From Lactobacillus kullabergensis (lineage in GTDB: Bacteria; Bacillota; Bacilli; Lactobacillales; Lactobacillaceae), in NCBI RefSeq assembly GCF_000967195.1, contig NZ_KQ033871.1, forward strand, positions 1,931,104 through 1,984,046: 52,943 bases of DNA. Direction: 5' to 3'. Positions 43,476 to 52,356 of the stretch are shown here, in pieces. Position 1 is the first letter of the stretch; every line of letters begins with the position of its first letter. The position numbers and the translations under genes are program-made. The notes below the pieces were generated by a model. It did no database searches. It saw only the letters and a list, made by a program, of their open reading frames with translations, and was not told the DNA's origin.

Positions 43476-44330
43476 GTGAAAACTAAGCGCCTCTTAACCC
43501 TCATAATAACGCTCATCTGTACTTTATTTATTTCTGCCTGTAGTGGCATATCAGTTAATAGAAAAGCTAACGCAGTTGACAACTGGTCTCATATCAAGCA
43601 ACGTGGCTATGTTACAGTTGGTGTAGATGATACTTTTGTGCCCATGGACTTTAGGCAAAAAAATGGTCAGTTAATTGGTTACGACGTTGACCTTGCAAAT
43701 GCTGTATTTAAACAATACGGTATTAACGTTAGTTTTCAAACAATTGACTGGTCCATGAATACTACTGAATTAAAAAACGGCACAATTGATCTCATATGGA
43801 ATGGTTTTAGCAAAAACCCTGAGCGTGAAGCTAAGGTAAGTTTTAGTAAAACTTACTTATATACTTCTCAGGTATTAGTAAGTCTTAAAAAGAATAAAAT
43901 TAATACCATTGCCGCAATGAAAAATAAGACTTTGGGCGTTCAAACCGGCTCTTCCGGCTATAATGACGTAATGAAATATCCAAAAGTCTTTAAAAATCAT
44001 ATTAAAAATCAGGACCCGATTCTTTATGATTCCTTTACTAATGCTTTTATAGATCTAAATGCAGGTCGCATCCAAGGGTTGTTAATTGATAGCACCTATG
44101 CAAATTATTACATTTCGCGACAAAAACATCCTGAAAACTTTACTGAGATCGAAAGTCCTTTTCCAAAAGAAGAATTTGGTGTAGGTATGAGAAAAAGCGA
44201 CTTAACCTTGCACAAGAAAATTAATTACGCCTTAGAAAAGCTGGCAAAAAATGGTACCTTAACAAAGATTAACCACAAATGGTTTGGCAACAAAGCCGAA
44301 TCTCCTTTACTTCAAACGAAAAAGGATTAA
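43476..44330 (+). CDS. Amino-acid ABC transporter substrate-binding lipoprotein
   Basis: 284 residues. Signal peptide MKTKRLLTLIITLICTLFISAC with lipobox ISAC (Cys22), so it is anchored by lipid. Family 3 solute-binding domain: VTVGVDDTFVPMDFRQKNGQLIGYDVDLANAV, then WNGFSKNPEREAKVSFSKTY and GVQTGSSGY. The R in NPERE (residues about 112-116) occupies the position of the carboxylate-binding arginine. GTG start directly after the ATPase stop, with AAGAAGG upstream. Specificity not decided. Confidence 0.92.
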   Translation: MKTKRLLTLIITLICTLFISACSGISVNRKANAVDNWSHIKQRGYVTVGVDDTFVPMDFRQKNGQLIGYDVDLANAVFKQYGINVSFQTIDWSMNTTELKNGTIDLIWNGFSKNPEREAKVSFSKTYLYTSQVLVSLKKNKINTIAAMKNKTLGVQTGSSGYNDVMKYPKVFKNHIKNQDPILYDSFTNAFIDLNAGRIQGLLIDSTYANYYISRQKHPENFTEIESPFPKEEFGVGMRKSDLTLHKKINYALEKLAKNGTLTKINHKWFGNKAESPLLQTKKD

Positions 44331-45118
44331 TTTAAACTATCAAGTACTGCAGCTATTCCATCGTGGTTGTTATCTAAAGTAGTTCTAAATTTCTTTTTCA
44401 AGTCTTCTGGTGCATTTCCCATTATTACAGGATGACCTACTGATTGAAGCATTTTCTCATCATTATAATTATCCCCAAAAGCCCAGCAGTCTTTCAGTTC
44501 CATGCCAAAAGCCTGGGCTATTACTTTTACCCCTTGACCTTTAGAAACTCGTTTAACAACGACCTCCAATAAATTTGCGGCAGATTTCACTATATAGAGT
44601 TCTGGATAGAGCCGCCTTAATTCTTTTTGAGTAGCATCTAATAAGTCTGGTGTCCCCATGAGCAAAATTTTATGTACATTTTTGAGTTGCTCTATTTCAG
44701 TAATCGAACTAGGTTGAGCTTTAAATTTAACAATTTTCTCCTCATTTTCAACCAAACCATTATTATTACCTGGGAAATAATACCAGTTGTCGTCACTATA
44801 GACATTCCACACAACACCATTATTTTTACCTTCGATATAAGAACATATTTTGGCAGCTTTTGTAGAAGACATAAAATGAGAATCAAGGATATGACCCATT
44901 TCATCTAAAACCAAAGCACCATTATAGGCTACCATTGGACATGATTTGGTAATTTCTCCCACAACAGACATAATTGCCTTAGGCATACGTGCAGAAACTG
45001 GCACAAATACATTGCCTTTAATAATTTGTTTACGAATGGCAAGTTTAGTCTTCGGTGTAACTTCTTGCTTTGAGTTGATTAATGTGCCGTCTATATCCGA
45101 AAAAATTAGTATTCCCAT
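44327..45118 (-). CDS. Cof-type HAD phosphatase
   Basis: 263 residues. DIDGT (D8/D10) nucleophile motif, MVAYNGA in the cap-adjacent loop, the K in SKGQG, and the GDNYNDEKML metal motif: HAD class IIB, Cof/YidA type, broad sugar-phosphate or flavin-precursor phosphatases. I chose the ATG at 45118 (AGGAG, 5 nt) over a longer frame from 45133. It overlaps the convergent binding-protein gene by 4 nt. Noc-like site at 44765-44778 within. Confidence 0.9.
   Translation of the reverse strand: MGILIFSDIDGTLINSKQEVTPKTKLAIRKQIIKGNVFVPVSARMPKAIMSVVGEITKSCPMVAYNGALVLDEMGHILDSHFMSSTKAAKICSYIEGKNNGVVWNVYSDDNWYYFPGNNNGLVENEEKIVKFKAQPSSITEIEQLKNVHKILLMGTPDLLDATQKELRRLYPELYIVKSAANLLEVVVKRVSKGQGVKVIAQAFGMELKDCWAFGDNYNDEKMLQSVGHPVIMGNAPEDLKKKFRTTLDNNHDGIAAVLDSLN
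44765..44778. other. Noc-binding-site-like sequence in the HAD gene
   Basis: ATTACCTGGGAAAT, 12 of 14 to the Noc consensus and identical to the intergenic copy at 48235-48248. Confidence 0.45.
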
Positions 45119-45343
45119 TTTTTCTCCTAACAAGATGTATAATCCACTACTGATTTATGTTTATTTTACCGAGTAAAGCATTAGTTGGTCAATTTTGTCA
45201 AACGTACTTTTATTTGCAAATTGTATTTATTTTACTATATTTTTACACATATAATTCGTATTTACATCGCTTTAAATGAATGATAAACTGTTAAAGGCGT
45301 TAAATTTAATGTAAAACGCGAACAATATTTTGGGAGAGATTAG

Positions 45344-46651
45344 ATGAACTTTATAAAGAGTTATTTTCAACTCGATAAGTATAAAACTAATGTAAAAATT
45401 GAATTTCTTGCTGGATTAACAACTTTTATCAGCATGTCATATATTTTATTTATTAATCCCAGTGTTCTGAGAGCCAGTGGCATGGATAAAGGAGCAGTCT
45501 TCACAGCAACTGCCTTAGCTAGTGCCTTGGGTACTGCAATAATGGGAATTGTTGCCAATTATCCTATTGGAGAAGCACCAGCCTTAGGAATCAATGCGTT
45601 TTTTGCTTATACAGTTTGCGTAGGCATGCATGTTTCATGGGAAACAGCCTTAGCTGCTGTTTTTGTCGCATCGATCATCTTTATTTTAATTACTATGTTT
45701 AAGCTACGGGAGAAGATAATTAACGCTATTCCTTCTGATTTAAAATTCGCAATTTCTTCTGGAATTGGTTTGTTTATCGCTTTTTTGGGAATGCAAGACG
45801 GTGGCTTAATTGTAGCAAACAAATCAACTTTGGTTGGTTTAGGTTCTCTTCATGATCCAGCCGTTTGGATTACCATTTTTGGCTTAATTGTTACTGTTAT
45901 TTTAATGATCTTAAACGTGCCAGGTGCTATTTTTATTGGAATGGTTTTAGCAGCCATCTTCGGTGTAGTCACAAGGCAAATTTCTTTACCAACTAAAATA
46001 ATTTCTGTTGCACCAAGCATCGCTCCATCATTTGGTCAAGCAATTTTTCATGTTAAAGACATCAATACTTTACAAATGTGGGTTGTTGTTCTTACTTTTC
46101 TTTTAGTAACCTTCTTTGATACTGCAGGTACTTTAATTGGCTTAGCCCAGCAAGCCGGTTTTATGAAAGACAATAAGATGCCCCGGGTAGGTAAAGCGCT
46201 GGCTTCAGACTCCACGGCCATGATGGTTGGCTCAGTCTTAGGAACTTCACCAGTTGGTGCATTTGTCGAATCTAGTGCTGGTATTGCTGTTGGCGGCAGA
46301 ACAGGTTTAACAGCCGTCTTTGTAGCAATTTTCTTTTTAATATCAATGATCTTTAGTCCACTCTTAGGCTTATTTACAACTCACGTAACGGCTCCAGCAC
46401 TAATTATTGTTGGTGTCTTGATGGCTCAAAACACCGCTCATATTCAGTGGGATAAAATGGAAATTGCTGTTCCAGCCTTCTTAATTTTAATTGGTATGCC
46501 TTTAACTTATTCAATTTCAGATGGTTTGGCTCTAGGACTAATAACATATCCTATATGTATGGTTGCCGCTAAGAGAACAAAAGAAGTTACACCAATGATG
46601 TGGATACTTTTCTTCGTATTCATCGTATTCTTATGGGTATTAAATTTTTAA
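45344..46651 (+). CDS. AzgA/PbuG-type purine permease (first copy)
   Basis: 435 residues, 12-14 membrane segments, NCS2-like fold of the AzgA (adenine/guanine/hypoxanthine) branch. Marks: EFLAGLTTFISMSYILFINPSVL at the start, TFFDTAGTLIGLAQQAG, SVLGTSPVGAFVESSAGIAVGGRTGLTA. It imports nucleobases with protons, in line with the purine salvage kinases nearby. GGGAGAG ribosome site. The 200-bp leader shows no convincing purine riboswitch; a PurR-like CGAAC stands at 45319-45323. Confidence 0.9.
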   Translation: MNFIKSYFQLDKYKTNVKIEFLAGLTTFISMSYILFINPSVLRASGMDKGAVFTATALASALGTAIMGIVANYPIGEAPALGINAFFAYTVCVGMHVSWETALAAVFVASIIFILITMFKLREKIINAIPSDLKFAISSGIGLFIAFLGMQDGGLIVANKSTLVGLGSLHDPAVWITIFGLIVTVILMILNVPGAIFIGMVLAAIFGVVTRQISLPTKIISVAPSIAPSFGQAIFHVKDINTLQMWVVVLTFLLVTFFDTAGTLIGLAQQAGFMKDNKMPRVGKALASDSTAMMVGSVLGTSPVGAFVESSAGIAVGGRTGLTAVFVAIFFLISMIFSPLLGLFTTHVTAPALIIVGVLMAQNTAHIQWDKMEIAVPAFLILIGMPLTYSISDGLALGLITYPICMVAAKRTKEVTPMMWILFFVFIVFLWVLNF

Positions 46652-46689
46652 ACTTACTGATTGTTTTAAACGAATAATATGTTAAACTA

Positions 46690-46734
46690 AGCAAATATAG
46701 AGGTGTTTATCCGCCTAATATATTTGCTTTTTTA
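46690..46734 (+). terminator. Terminator after the first AzgA gene
   Basis: AGCAAATATA (46690-46699) / TATATTTGCT (46719-46728) stem, 19-nt loop and T-run. Confidence 0.8.
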
Positions 46735-46752
46735 TTTAGAAGGGAGTCTTTT

Positions 46753-48198
46753 ATGAAGACGATAGATTATAAAAAATTTATATTGCCACTGTTGTTTGGT
46801 CTTATTTTCTGGTTTACGACCCCAATTCGTCCTGCCGGAGTATCAGTCCAAGCTTGGCATATGCTGGCAATATTTATTGGAACTATCATTGGTTGTATTA
46901 CGTTACCTATAGCTATTAGCGGTGTTACTTTAATAGGATTTACTCTCACTATTTGCCTCGGGCTTGCACCCCTTGCCGACAAAGTTGTTAACGGAAAAGT
47001 CGTTGCAAAAGGTGCCATTGACGCATTCTCCAATTCATCTGCTTGGCTAATCGTTATGGCTTTTATGATTTCACGTGGTATTGTAAAAACCGGCTTAGGT
47101 CAAAGAATTGCTTTATATTTTGTTAAATGGTTTGGTCATAAATCCTTAGGCTTAGGCTATGCTATTGGTGCTATTGACTTAATAGTTTCTCCTGCAACTC
47201 CTTCAAATGGTGCGAGAGCAGGTGGCGTGGTATATCCATTAATTCAATCATTAGCAAATACATTTGACTCTAAGCCCAATGACCCATCACGTAAAAAGAT
47301 GGGAGCATATCTAACTTTTACAGAATTTCAAGTTAACATTATTACTTCATCATTATTTATGACTGCTTGTGCACCTAACTTAATTGCTGTTGCACTCGCT
47401 GGTAAAGCAGGTGTAACTCTTAGCTGGATGCCATGGCTAATGGCCAGCATTGTTCCTGCAGCAATTTGTTTAATTGTTGTACCATATTTTGTTTATAAAC
47501 TTTACCCACCAGAAATCAAGGAAACTCCTAACGCTAAGGAGTGGGCTGATGGTGAACTGGCAAAAATGGGTAAACTTACTTTGTCTGAAAAATTAATGGC
47601 AATTATTTTTGCAATTACTTTAGTACTCTGGATGCTTTCCAGTACTCTAGGAATAGATGCTACATTAATTGCATTTATTTCTGTTTCACTTTTACTACTC
47701 ACAGGTGTATTAGCACCAAAAGACTTGCTAAGTGAAACCGGAGCTTGGAACATTCTGATCTGGTTATCTATTTTAGTATTCATGGCTGAAAAACTAACTC
47801 AATTCGGTTTAATAGGTTGGATATCAACTAGTATTTCCAGCGCAATGAAGGGTCTCAACTGGCTATTAGTTCTAGTAGTTTTAGCACTTGTTTTATTCTA
47901 CACTCATTACTTGTTTGCAAGTGCCACAGCTCATAATTCAGCAATGTATCTGCCACTTTTAACTGTAGCTATTTCAGCTGGAGCACCTAAATTACTAGCA
48001 GCCCAGTTTTTAGCATTATTTTCAGCAATCATGGGTTCCACAACTCATTATTCTAGCCCTGCCGCTTCAGTTTTAGCTTCTTCTGGCTATGTCAAACAAG
48101 ATGAATGGTGGAAATTAAGTTTTATATTCGGTATCTTCTATATCTTAGTTTATGGCATAATCGGATTAGCCTGGATGAAACTAATTGGTATGTGGTAA
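46753..48198 (+). CDS. DASS family anion symporter (dicarboxylate/citrate type)
   Basis: 481 residues, 11-13 membrane segments. Begins FWFTTPIRPAGVSVQAWHMLAIFIGTI. The two DASS ion/carboxylate motifs appear as SNSSAWLIVMAF (first SNT-like) and ASATAHNSAMYLP (second), plus SPATPSNGARAGG. Closest in layout to the 2-oxoglutarate/malate translocators and CitT-like antiporters. Carries succinate, malate, fumarate, 2-oxoglutarate or citrate; which one is undecided. GAAGGGAG ribosome site, flanked by terminators, so it is transcribed alone. Confidence 0.9.
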   Translation: MKTIDYKKFILPLLFGLIFWFTTPIRPAGVSVQAWHMLAIFIGTIIGCITLPIAISGVTLIGFTLTICLGLAPLADKVVNGKVVAKGAIDAFSNSSAWLIVMAFMISRGIVKTGLGQRIALYFVKWFGHKSLGLGYAIGAIDLIVSPATPSNGARAGGVVYPLIQSLANTFDSKPNDPSRKKMGAYLTFTEFQVNIITSSLFMTACAPNLIAVALAGKAGVTLSWMPWLMASIVPAAICLIVVPYFVYKLYPPEIKETPNAKEWADGELAKMGKLTLSEKLMAIIFAITLVLWMLSSTLGIDATLIAFISVSLLLLTGVLAPKDLLSETGAWNILIWLSILVFMAEKLTQFGLIGWISTSISSAMKGLNWLLVLVVLALVLFYTHYLFASATAHNSAMYLPLLTVAISAGAPKLLAAQFLALFSAIMGSTTHYSSPAASVLASSGYVKQDEWWKLSFIFGIFYILVYGIIGLAWMKLIGMW

Positions 48199-48204
48199 GC
48201 TGTT

Positions 48205-48234
48205 AAAGCAAATCTATCCAGATTTGCTTTTTTT
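48205..48234 (+). terminator. DASS gene terminator
   Basis: AAAGCAAATCT / AGATTTGCTTT with a 4-nt loop and T-run; the Noc-like site starts at once after it. Confidence 0.9.
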
Positions 48235-48248
48235 ATTACCTGGGAAAT
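48235..48248. other. Noc-binding-site-like sequence
   Basis: ATTACCTGGGAAAT, intergenic and directly after the DASS terminator; 12 of 14 to the Noc consensus. Confidence 0.55.
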
Positions 48249-48336
48249 AATTTTGAATAAAATGGATTTCTAGGCTTAATAAGTTATATACTAGTTATAT
48301 TAGTTCTTTATAATTTTAATATTTTTTGGAGGAAAA

Positions 48337-49647
48337 ATGACGACATTAGATAAAGTCTTTCATTTAAACGATGCTCATACCACTGTTAAACGCGAGTTAA
48401 TAGCTGCATTAACCACGTTTGTCAGTCTCTCCTACATCCTTTTTGTTAACCCTAACATTTTACACGCAGCAGGTATTAATAAGGGAGCGGCTTTTACAGT
48501 AACCGCAGTTTCAATTGCAATAGGCTGTTTTATTATGGGTCTGGTTGCTAACTATCCTGTAGCCTTGGCTCCCACACTTGGCAGTGCTGCATTTTTTGCT
48601 TACAACGTTTGTGGCGGAATGCACATTAACTGGCAAACTGCCTTAGCTGCTGTTTTAGTTGCATCTGTTTTGTTTATTTTAATAACAGTTTTGAAACTTC
48701 GTGAAATAGTAGTCGATGCTATTCCGCAGGATCTCAAATATGCTATTTCGGCTGGTATTGGCTTATTTATTGCCTTTATTGGCCTGCAAAACGGCAAATT
48801 AATTGTTAATAGTGATTCAAATTTAGTTACTCTGGGCAAATTTAATTCACCAGCCGTTTGGATTACCCTCTTCGGTTTAGTTTTAACTGTGATTTTAATG
48901 GCAATGAATGTGCCAGGTTCCATTTTTATCGGTATGGTAGTAACAGCTGTCTTTGGGGTTATTATTGGCCAAGTAGCTGTTCCTAAAGGTATTATCGCCA
49001 GTGCACCAAGCATTGCTCCTACCTTTGGTCAAGCCGTATTTCATTTAAAAGATATTAATACTCCCCAACTATTCATGGTAGTTTTAACCTTTTTACTGGT
49101 TACTTTCTTCGACACTGCAGGAACGCTGATTGGCATGAGTGAACAAGCAGGAATGGTTGATCAAAATGGTAAAATACCACGAATTGGTAGAGCGTTCCTA
49201 TCGGATTCGTTAGCCATGGTTGAAGGAGCAGTCTTAGGAACTGCACCACTTGGTACATCTGTTGAATCTAGTGCCGGCATCGCTATGGGTGGTCGCACAG
49301 GTTTAACTGCAATCTTTGTAGGAATCTTTTTCTTGATTTCAATGATTTTCAGCCCGCTTTTGGCGGTTATCCCTACTACTGTTACTGCTCCAGCATTGAT
49401 TATTGTTGGGGTGCTCATGGCAGGAAACCTGAAAAAAATTGACTGGGATAAATTTGAGATTGCCCTTCCAGCATTTTTAACAGTAGTTGGTATGCCTTTA
49501 ACGTATAGCATTTCTGATGGCTTGGCTCTTGGCATGATTGCTTACCCGATTACTATGATCGCTTCTAAACAGGCCAAGAAAGTTTCACCAATGATGTATG
49601 TTCTGTTAGTCGTATTTGTCCTCTTTTTCCTGATCACAAATATGTAA
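48337..49647 (+). CDS. AzgA/PbuG-type purine permease (second copy)
   Basis: 436 residues, clearly paralogous to the gene at 45344 over the full length (by eye about two thirds identical), with the same FFDTAGTLIGMSEQAG and GTSVESSAGIAMGGRTGLTA blocks. The loop after it differs (MVDQNGKIPRIGRAF), and NAFFAYTV of copy one is SAAFFAYNV here, in a region that faces the substrate, so specificity may differ (for example adenine against guanine/hypoxanthine). GGAGG ribosome site; own terminator. Confidence 0.9.
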   Translation: MTTLDKVFHLNDAHTTVKRELIAALTTFVSLSYILFVNPNILHAAGINKGAAFTVTAVSIAIGCFIMGLVANYPVALAPTLGSAAFFAYNVCGGMHINWQTALAAVLVASVLFILITVLKLREIVVDAIPQDLKYAISAGIGLFIAFIGLQNGKLIVNSDSNLVTLGKFNSPAVWITLFGLVLTVILMAMNVPGSIFIGMVVTAVFGVIIGQVAVPKGIIASAPSIAPTFGQAVFHLKDINTPQLFMVVLTFLLVTFFDTAGTLIGMSEQAGMVDQNGKIPRIGRAFLSDSLAMVEGAVLGTAPLGTSVESSAGIAMGGRTGLTAIFVGIFFLISMIFSPLLAVIPTTVTAPALIIVGVLMAGNLKKIDWDKFEIALPAFLTVVGMPLTYSISDGLALGMIAYPITMIASKQAKKVSPMMYVLLVVFVLFFLITNM

Positions 49648-49665
49648 GAATATCTGTCTAATTAC

Positions 49666-49694
49666 AAAGGCCACTTTTAGAAGTGGCCTTTTTG
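49666..49694 (+). terminator. Terminator of the second AzgA gene
   Basis: AAAGGCCACTT / AAGTGGCCTTT stem, 4-nt loop, T-run. Confidence 0.9.
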
Positions 49695-49793
49695 TTTATG
49701 CTTAATTGATAAATTACACTTTATTTTTTATTTATTTGCTATTATAATTCATAAAAATATTTACATTTTATTCATGAAAGAAGGTAAATTATC

Positions 49794-50084
49794 ATGTCTA
49801 ACACTAAAGAGAAATGGTTCAGCCGCTATATTGGCACTGTTACGTTTTTTGTTGTTGCTTTACTAACCAGTCTTAATTCTGGCTTTTTCCCTTATTCAAT
49901 TGCTGGAAGACTCTGTGCCATTTTGTGGCTGGTCGCATTCAGCTTTTTGATATTTGCCTGCGAATATTTGATTAATCACACTAACCTTGATAATAAAAAT
50001 ACTGCAAAAGCAGTGGTAAATTTTAGTATTTGGCTCCTTGCAGCCTTAGTTTTAGTTATATTCATTTTAATTTTTAAAAAATGA
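49794..50084 (+). CDS. Small membrane protein, unknown
   Basis: 96 residues with three membrane segments (YIGTVTFFVVALLTSLNSGFF, LCAILWLVAFSFLIFACEYLI, VVNFSIWLLAALVLVIFILIF). AGAAGG precedes the ATG. No family recognised. It stands alone between the purine permease and an MFS remnant. Confidence 0.7.
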   Translation: MSNTKEKWFSRYIGTVTFFVVALLTSLNSGFFPYSIAGRLCAILWLVAFSFLIFACEYLINHTNLDNKNTAKAVVNFSIWLLAALVLVIFILIFKK

Positions 50085-50217
50085 ATTTTTGCTTTTAATT
50101 AATTTTAGGTTATTTTTGCACGAATCGTCAAAATTTGTTATGTTAAGTAGCAGTTAATTCATTCAATGAAAGGGAAGTTGTAAAGTAGATTAAGTAGCTC
50201 GTATTTAGTCTATTATC

Positions 50218-50605
50218 ATGAAAGAAAAAAAGACAAAAACAATTAAAAAAGATTATAAAAAGGCACCTCTTGCAAAAGTTCATTTACGCGTAATGACTGC
50301 AATTGCTTTAGGGCAATTTACTTGTGGCTTCTCACTAAGAATTACCGGCGTAGCTATGAACAGTGCTGCCAAATACATTCAAATTAGTAACATGTGGACT
50401 GGATTAATTGGAGCCGGTGGTGTGTGGAACCTATATTACAATCAGTCGCATTGGCGCTGCTGCCGGTACATTTTTATTGCCAATTTTAACAGAACTTGGT
50501 GGACCCAACTTAGCAATGCTTGTTTGTGCTTGCGTTCTCTTTCTTGCTTTTGTCATTTGTTTAATCTGGGCACCAGAAACTTCACCTAAATATCTAAAAA
50601 AATAA
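50218..50605 (+). pseudogene. MFS transporter remnant with internal deletion
   Basis: The first frame (50218 to about 50415) reads a cytoplasmic start and the first MFS helix region (ALGQFTCGFSLRITGVAMNSA). Then the reading shifts: the second frame (about 50408-50605) carries a C-terminal MFS block (YITISRIGAAAGTFLLPILTEL...CLIWAPETSPKYLKK). Some 300 codons are missing at the junction near 50415, and the two parts are out of frame. Typical of a sugar/aromatic-acid:H+ symporter (MFS) that has been deleted. A terminator still follows. Confidence 0.85.
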
Positions 50606-50618
50606 AATTTGATATAAT

Positions 50619-50667
50619 AAAAAAGCTAATAGATCATGTTTAAAAACGTAGATTTATTAGCTTTTAA
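50619..50667. terminator. Terminator behind the MFS remnant
   Basis: AAAAGCTAATAGATC (50621-50635) / GTAGATTTATTAGCTTTT (50648-50665), with A- and T-runs; bidirectional, may also serve clcA. Confidence 0.75.
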
Positions 50668-50714
50668 AATTGTTATAAAAATGGAAATTTATCTAATAAT
50701 TTTCTTTACACCCT

Positions 50715-52271
50715 TTAGCCATCATATTCTACTTTTTGCATTCGTTTTATCTGACTAAAAACATGTCCGCGCTGACCTGCATCAAGAGTTAAAACCAGAG
50801 AATCACCGGCTTTAATTATAGACTGGCCATTGGGAACTACATATTGACCATCACGATATATTGCCTTAACCAATGTATGTTTAGGCCATTTCACCTGCAT
50901 AATTTCTTTACCTGCTAGACGGCTATCCTCATAAATCGGCACAGTCAGTTGATCAGTTTTACCAGATATAATAGGAACATCATTTTTACTTTTCGATGAC
51001 ATCGCACGAGCTAAGGTACCATATATTGGGTCACCATTCAGGAGCATATCAACCAAAAGCGCAATGAAAGCTACAACCGCTAGTGGCATTAAATGGAGTA
51101 ACGATCCTACCATTTCAGTAATTAACATTATTGCCGTGAAAGGAGCACGAATCACAGCTGCAAAAAATCCGGCCATTGCAAAAATAATCAAGTTTATCAC
51201 TAATTTAGCCGGCAATAAATGTAATTGAACTAACATCAGGCCATAACTGGCACCAATCACAGCTCCCATTGTCAATATGGGTAAGAAAATACCACTTGGT
51301 AGTCCTGAATCGTAAGAAATAATAGAAAAAGCAATTCTCACAATAAAGAAAAACAATAGTAGACCAACTATTTTCCAGCTGCTATGACGAATAATATGTG
51401 GCAAGGCTAAAATTAAACGATTACCAGGTCCAGTGATTAAGGGCCAAAAATAAGCGATCGGAATTAATAGTGTCAGTGGAATTAATCCATACAGCCAACT
51501 TGGCAAGAAAGTAATTTTAGCGTATATCTTTTTCCCTTTAAATAAGCCAACTTTATATAGATGACCCAATAAGCCTAAAATTAAACCTAAGACAAGTAAG
51601 TAGCCATATAGTTTTACTGGAAAACTATGGCGATAAACAAGGGACAAAGACGGTTTTTGACCAAAAATATTTGAAACAACAAAATCTGACACTAAAGCAC
51701 CTGCAAGTGCATTTAACCAAATTCGTGGAGAAAAATTATGAAAAACTTCTTCAAGTACAAATAAAGCACCACTTAATGGCGCTCCAAAAGCTGCAGCTAA
51801 TCCACTAGCTGCTCCTGTCGCTAACAACACCCTAGAGTTTGTTTTTGACTCCTTAGTGCCCTCTCCAATGCCTTGACCGATAGTTGAACCTATTTGTAAA
51901 GAAGGCCCCTCAGGACCTAAAAACAAGCCTGTGCTGATTACCAAAATGCCACCAATAACTTTACGCCACAATGTGGGCCACCACTTTAAAGTTAAATTTC
52001 CTGCAAGTTGTAATTTAACTTCAGGAATGCCTGATCCACCAACGTGAGGATACTTTTTAACAAAATAACCAGCAATTAATCCTACTAAAGCAAGTCCAAT
52101 AACAATCGGGATGAACCATAATGCATTCCGATGTGCCACGTGAAACAAGTTAAGCCACAGCTCAGTCATCTTTCCTATGCCAAAACGAAAGAAGCCTACT
52201 ACAAAGCCACTGAACAGTCCAACTACCATAGCTTCCAGTAAAAGTTTTATTTGTTCTTTTTTATCTTTCAT
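50715..52271 (-). CDS. ClC family chloride channel/antiporter with TrkA-C domain
   Basis: 518 residues. ClC selectivity motifs in order: GSGIPE, GPEGP (with the gating glutamate), SGIFLP, and the Tyr of PIYGT after the last helix. The glutamate in GPEGP suggests a 2Cl-/H+ exchanger. The C-terminal 80 residues form a TrkA-C (RCK-C) domain, KEIMQVKWPKHTLVKAIYRDGQYVVPNGQSIIKAGDSLVLTL, which may bind a nucleotide ligand. I chose the ATG at 52271 (GGAGG, 4 nt) over a frame open from 52304. A parS-like site lies in its 5' part (52132-52147). Confidence 0.9.
   Translation of the reverse strand: MKDKKEQIKLLLEAMVVGLFSGFVVGFFRFGIGKMTELWLNLFHVAHRNALWFIPIVIGLALVGLIAGYFVKKYPHVGGSGIPEVKLQLAGNLTLKWWPTLWRKVIGGILVISTGLFLGPEGPSLQIGSTIGQGIGEGTKESKTNSRVLLATGAASGLAAAFGAPLSGALFVLEEVFHNFSPRIWLNALAGALVSDFVVSNIFGQKPSLSLVYRHSFPVKLYGYLLVLGLILGLLGHLYKVGLFKGKKIYAKITFLPSWLYGLIPLTLLIPIAYFWPLITGPGNRLILALPHIIRHSSWKIVGLLLFFFIVRIAFSIISYDSGLPSGIFLPILTMGAVIGASYGLMLVQLHLLPAKLVINLIIFAMAGFFAAVIRAPFTAIMLITEMVGSLLHLMPLAVVAFIALLVDMLLNGDPIYGTLARAMSSKSKNDVPIISGKTDQLTVPIYEDSRLAGKEIMQVKWPKHTLVKAIYRDGQYVVPNGQSIIKAGDSLVLTLDAGQRGHVFSQIKRMQKVEYDG
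52132..52147. other. parS-like site inside the ClC gene
   Basis: TGTGCCACGTGAAACA, 14 of 16 to TGTTTCACGTGAAACA and 15 of 16 to TGTTNCACGTGAAACA. Confidence 0.65.
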
Positions 52272-52302
52272 ATTACCTCCACTTTCTTTATTTAACGCTA
52301 GC

Positions 52303-52338
52303 AAAAAACCAGTTAAAGTTGCGACTTAACTGGTTTTA
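52303..52338 (-). terminator. gnd terminator
   Basis: AAAACCAGTTAAAGT / ACTTAACTGGTTTT with a short loop and a T-run on the minus strand. Confidence 0.85.
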
Positions 52339-52340
52339 GT

Positions 52341-52356
52341 TGTTACACGTGTAACA
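52341..52356. other. parS-like perfect palindrome between gnd stop and terminator
   Basis: TGTTACACGTGTAACA is a perfect 16-bp palindrome; 14 of 16 to parS (15 of 16 with position 5 free). It lies exactly between the gnd stop codon (52357) and its terminator stem. Confidence 0.65.

Noticed and set aside
45314..45329. PurR-box-like CGAAC sequence ahead of the first AzgA gene
   Set aside because: Only one half-site is seen, it lies directly at the ribosome site, and the partner box at the usual 16-17 bp spacing is missing.
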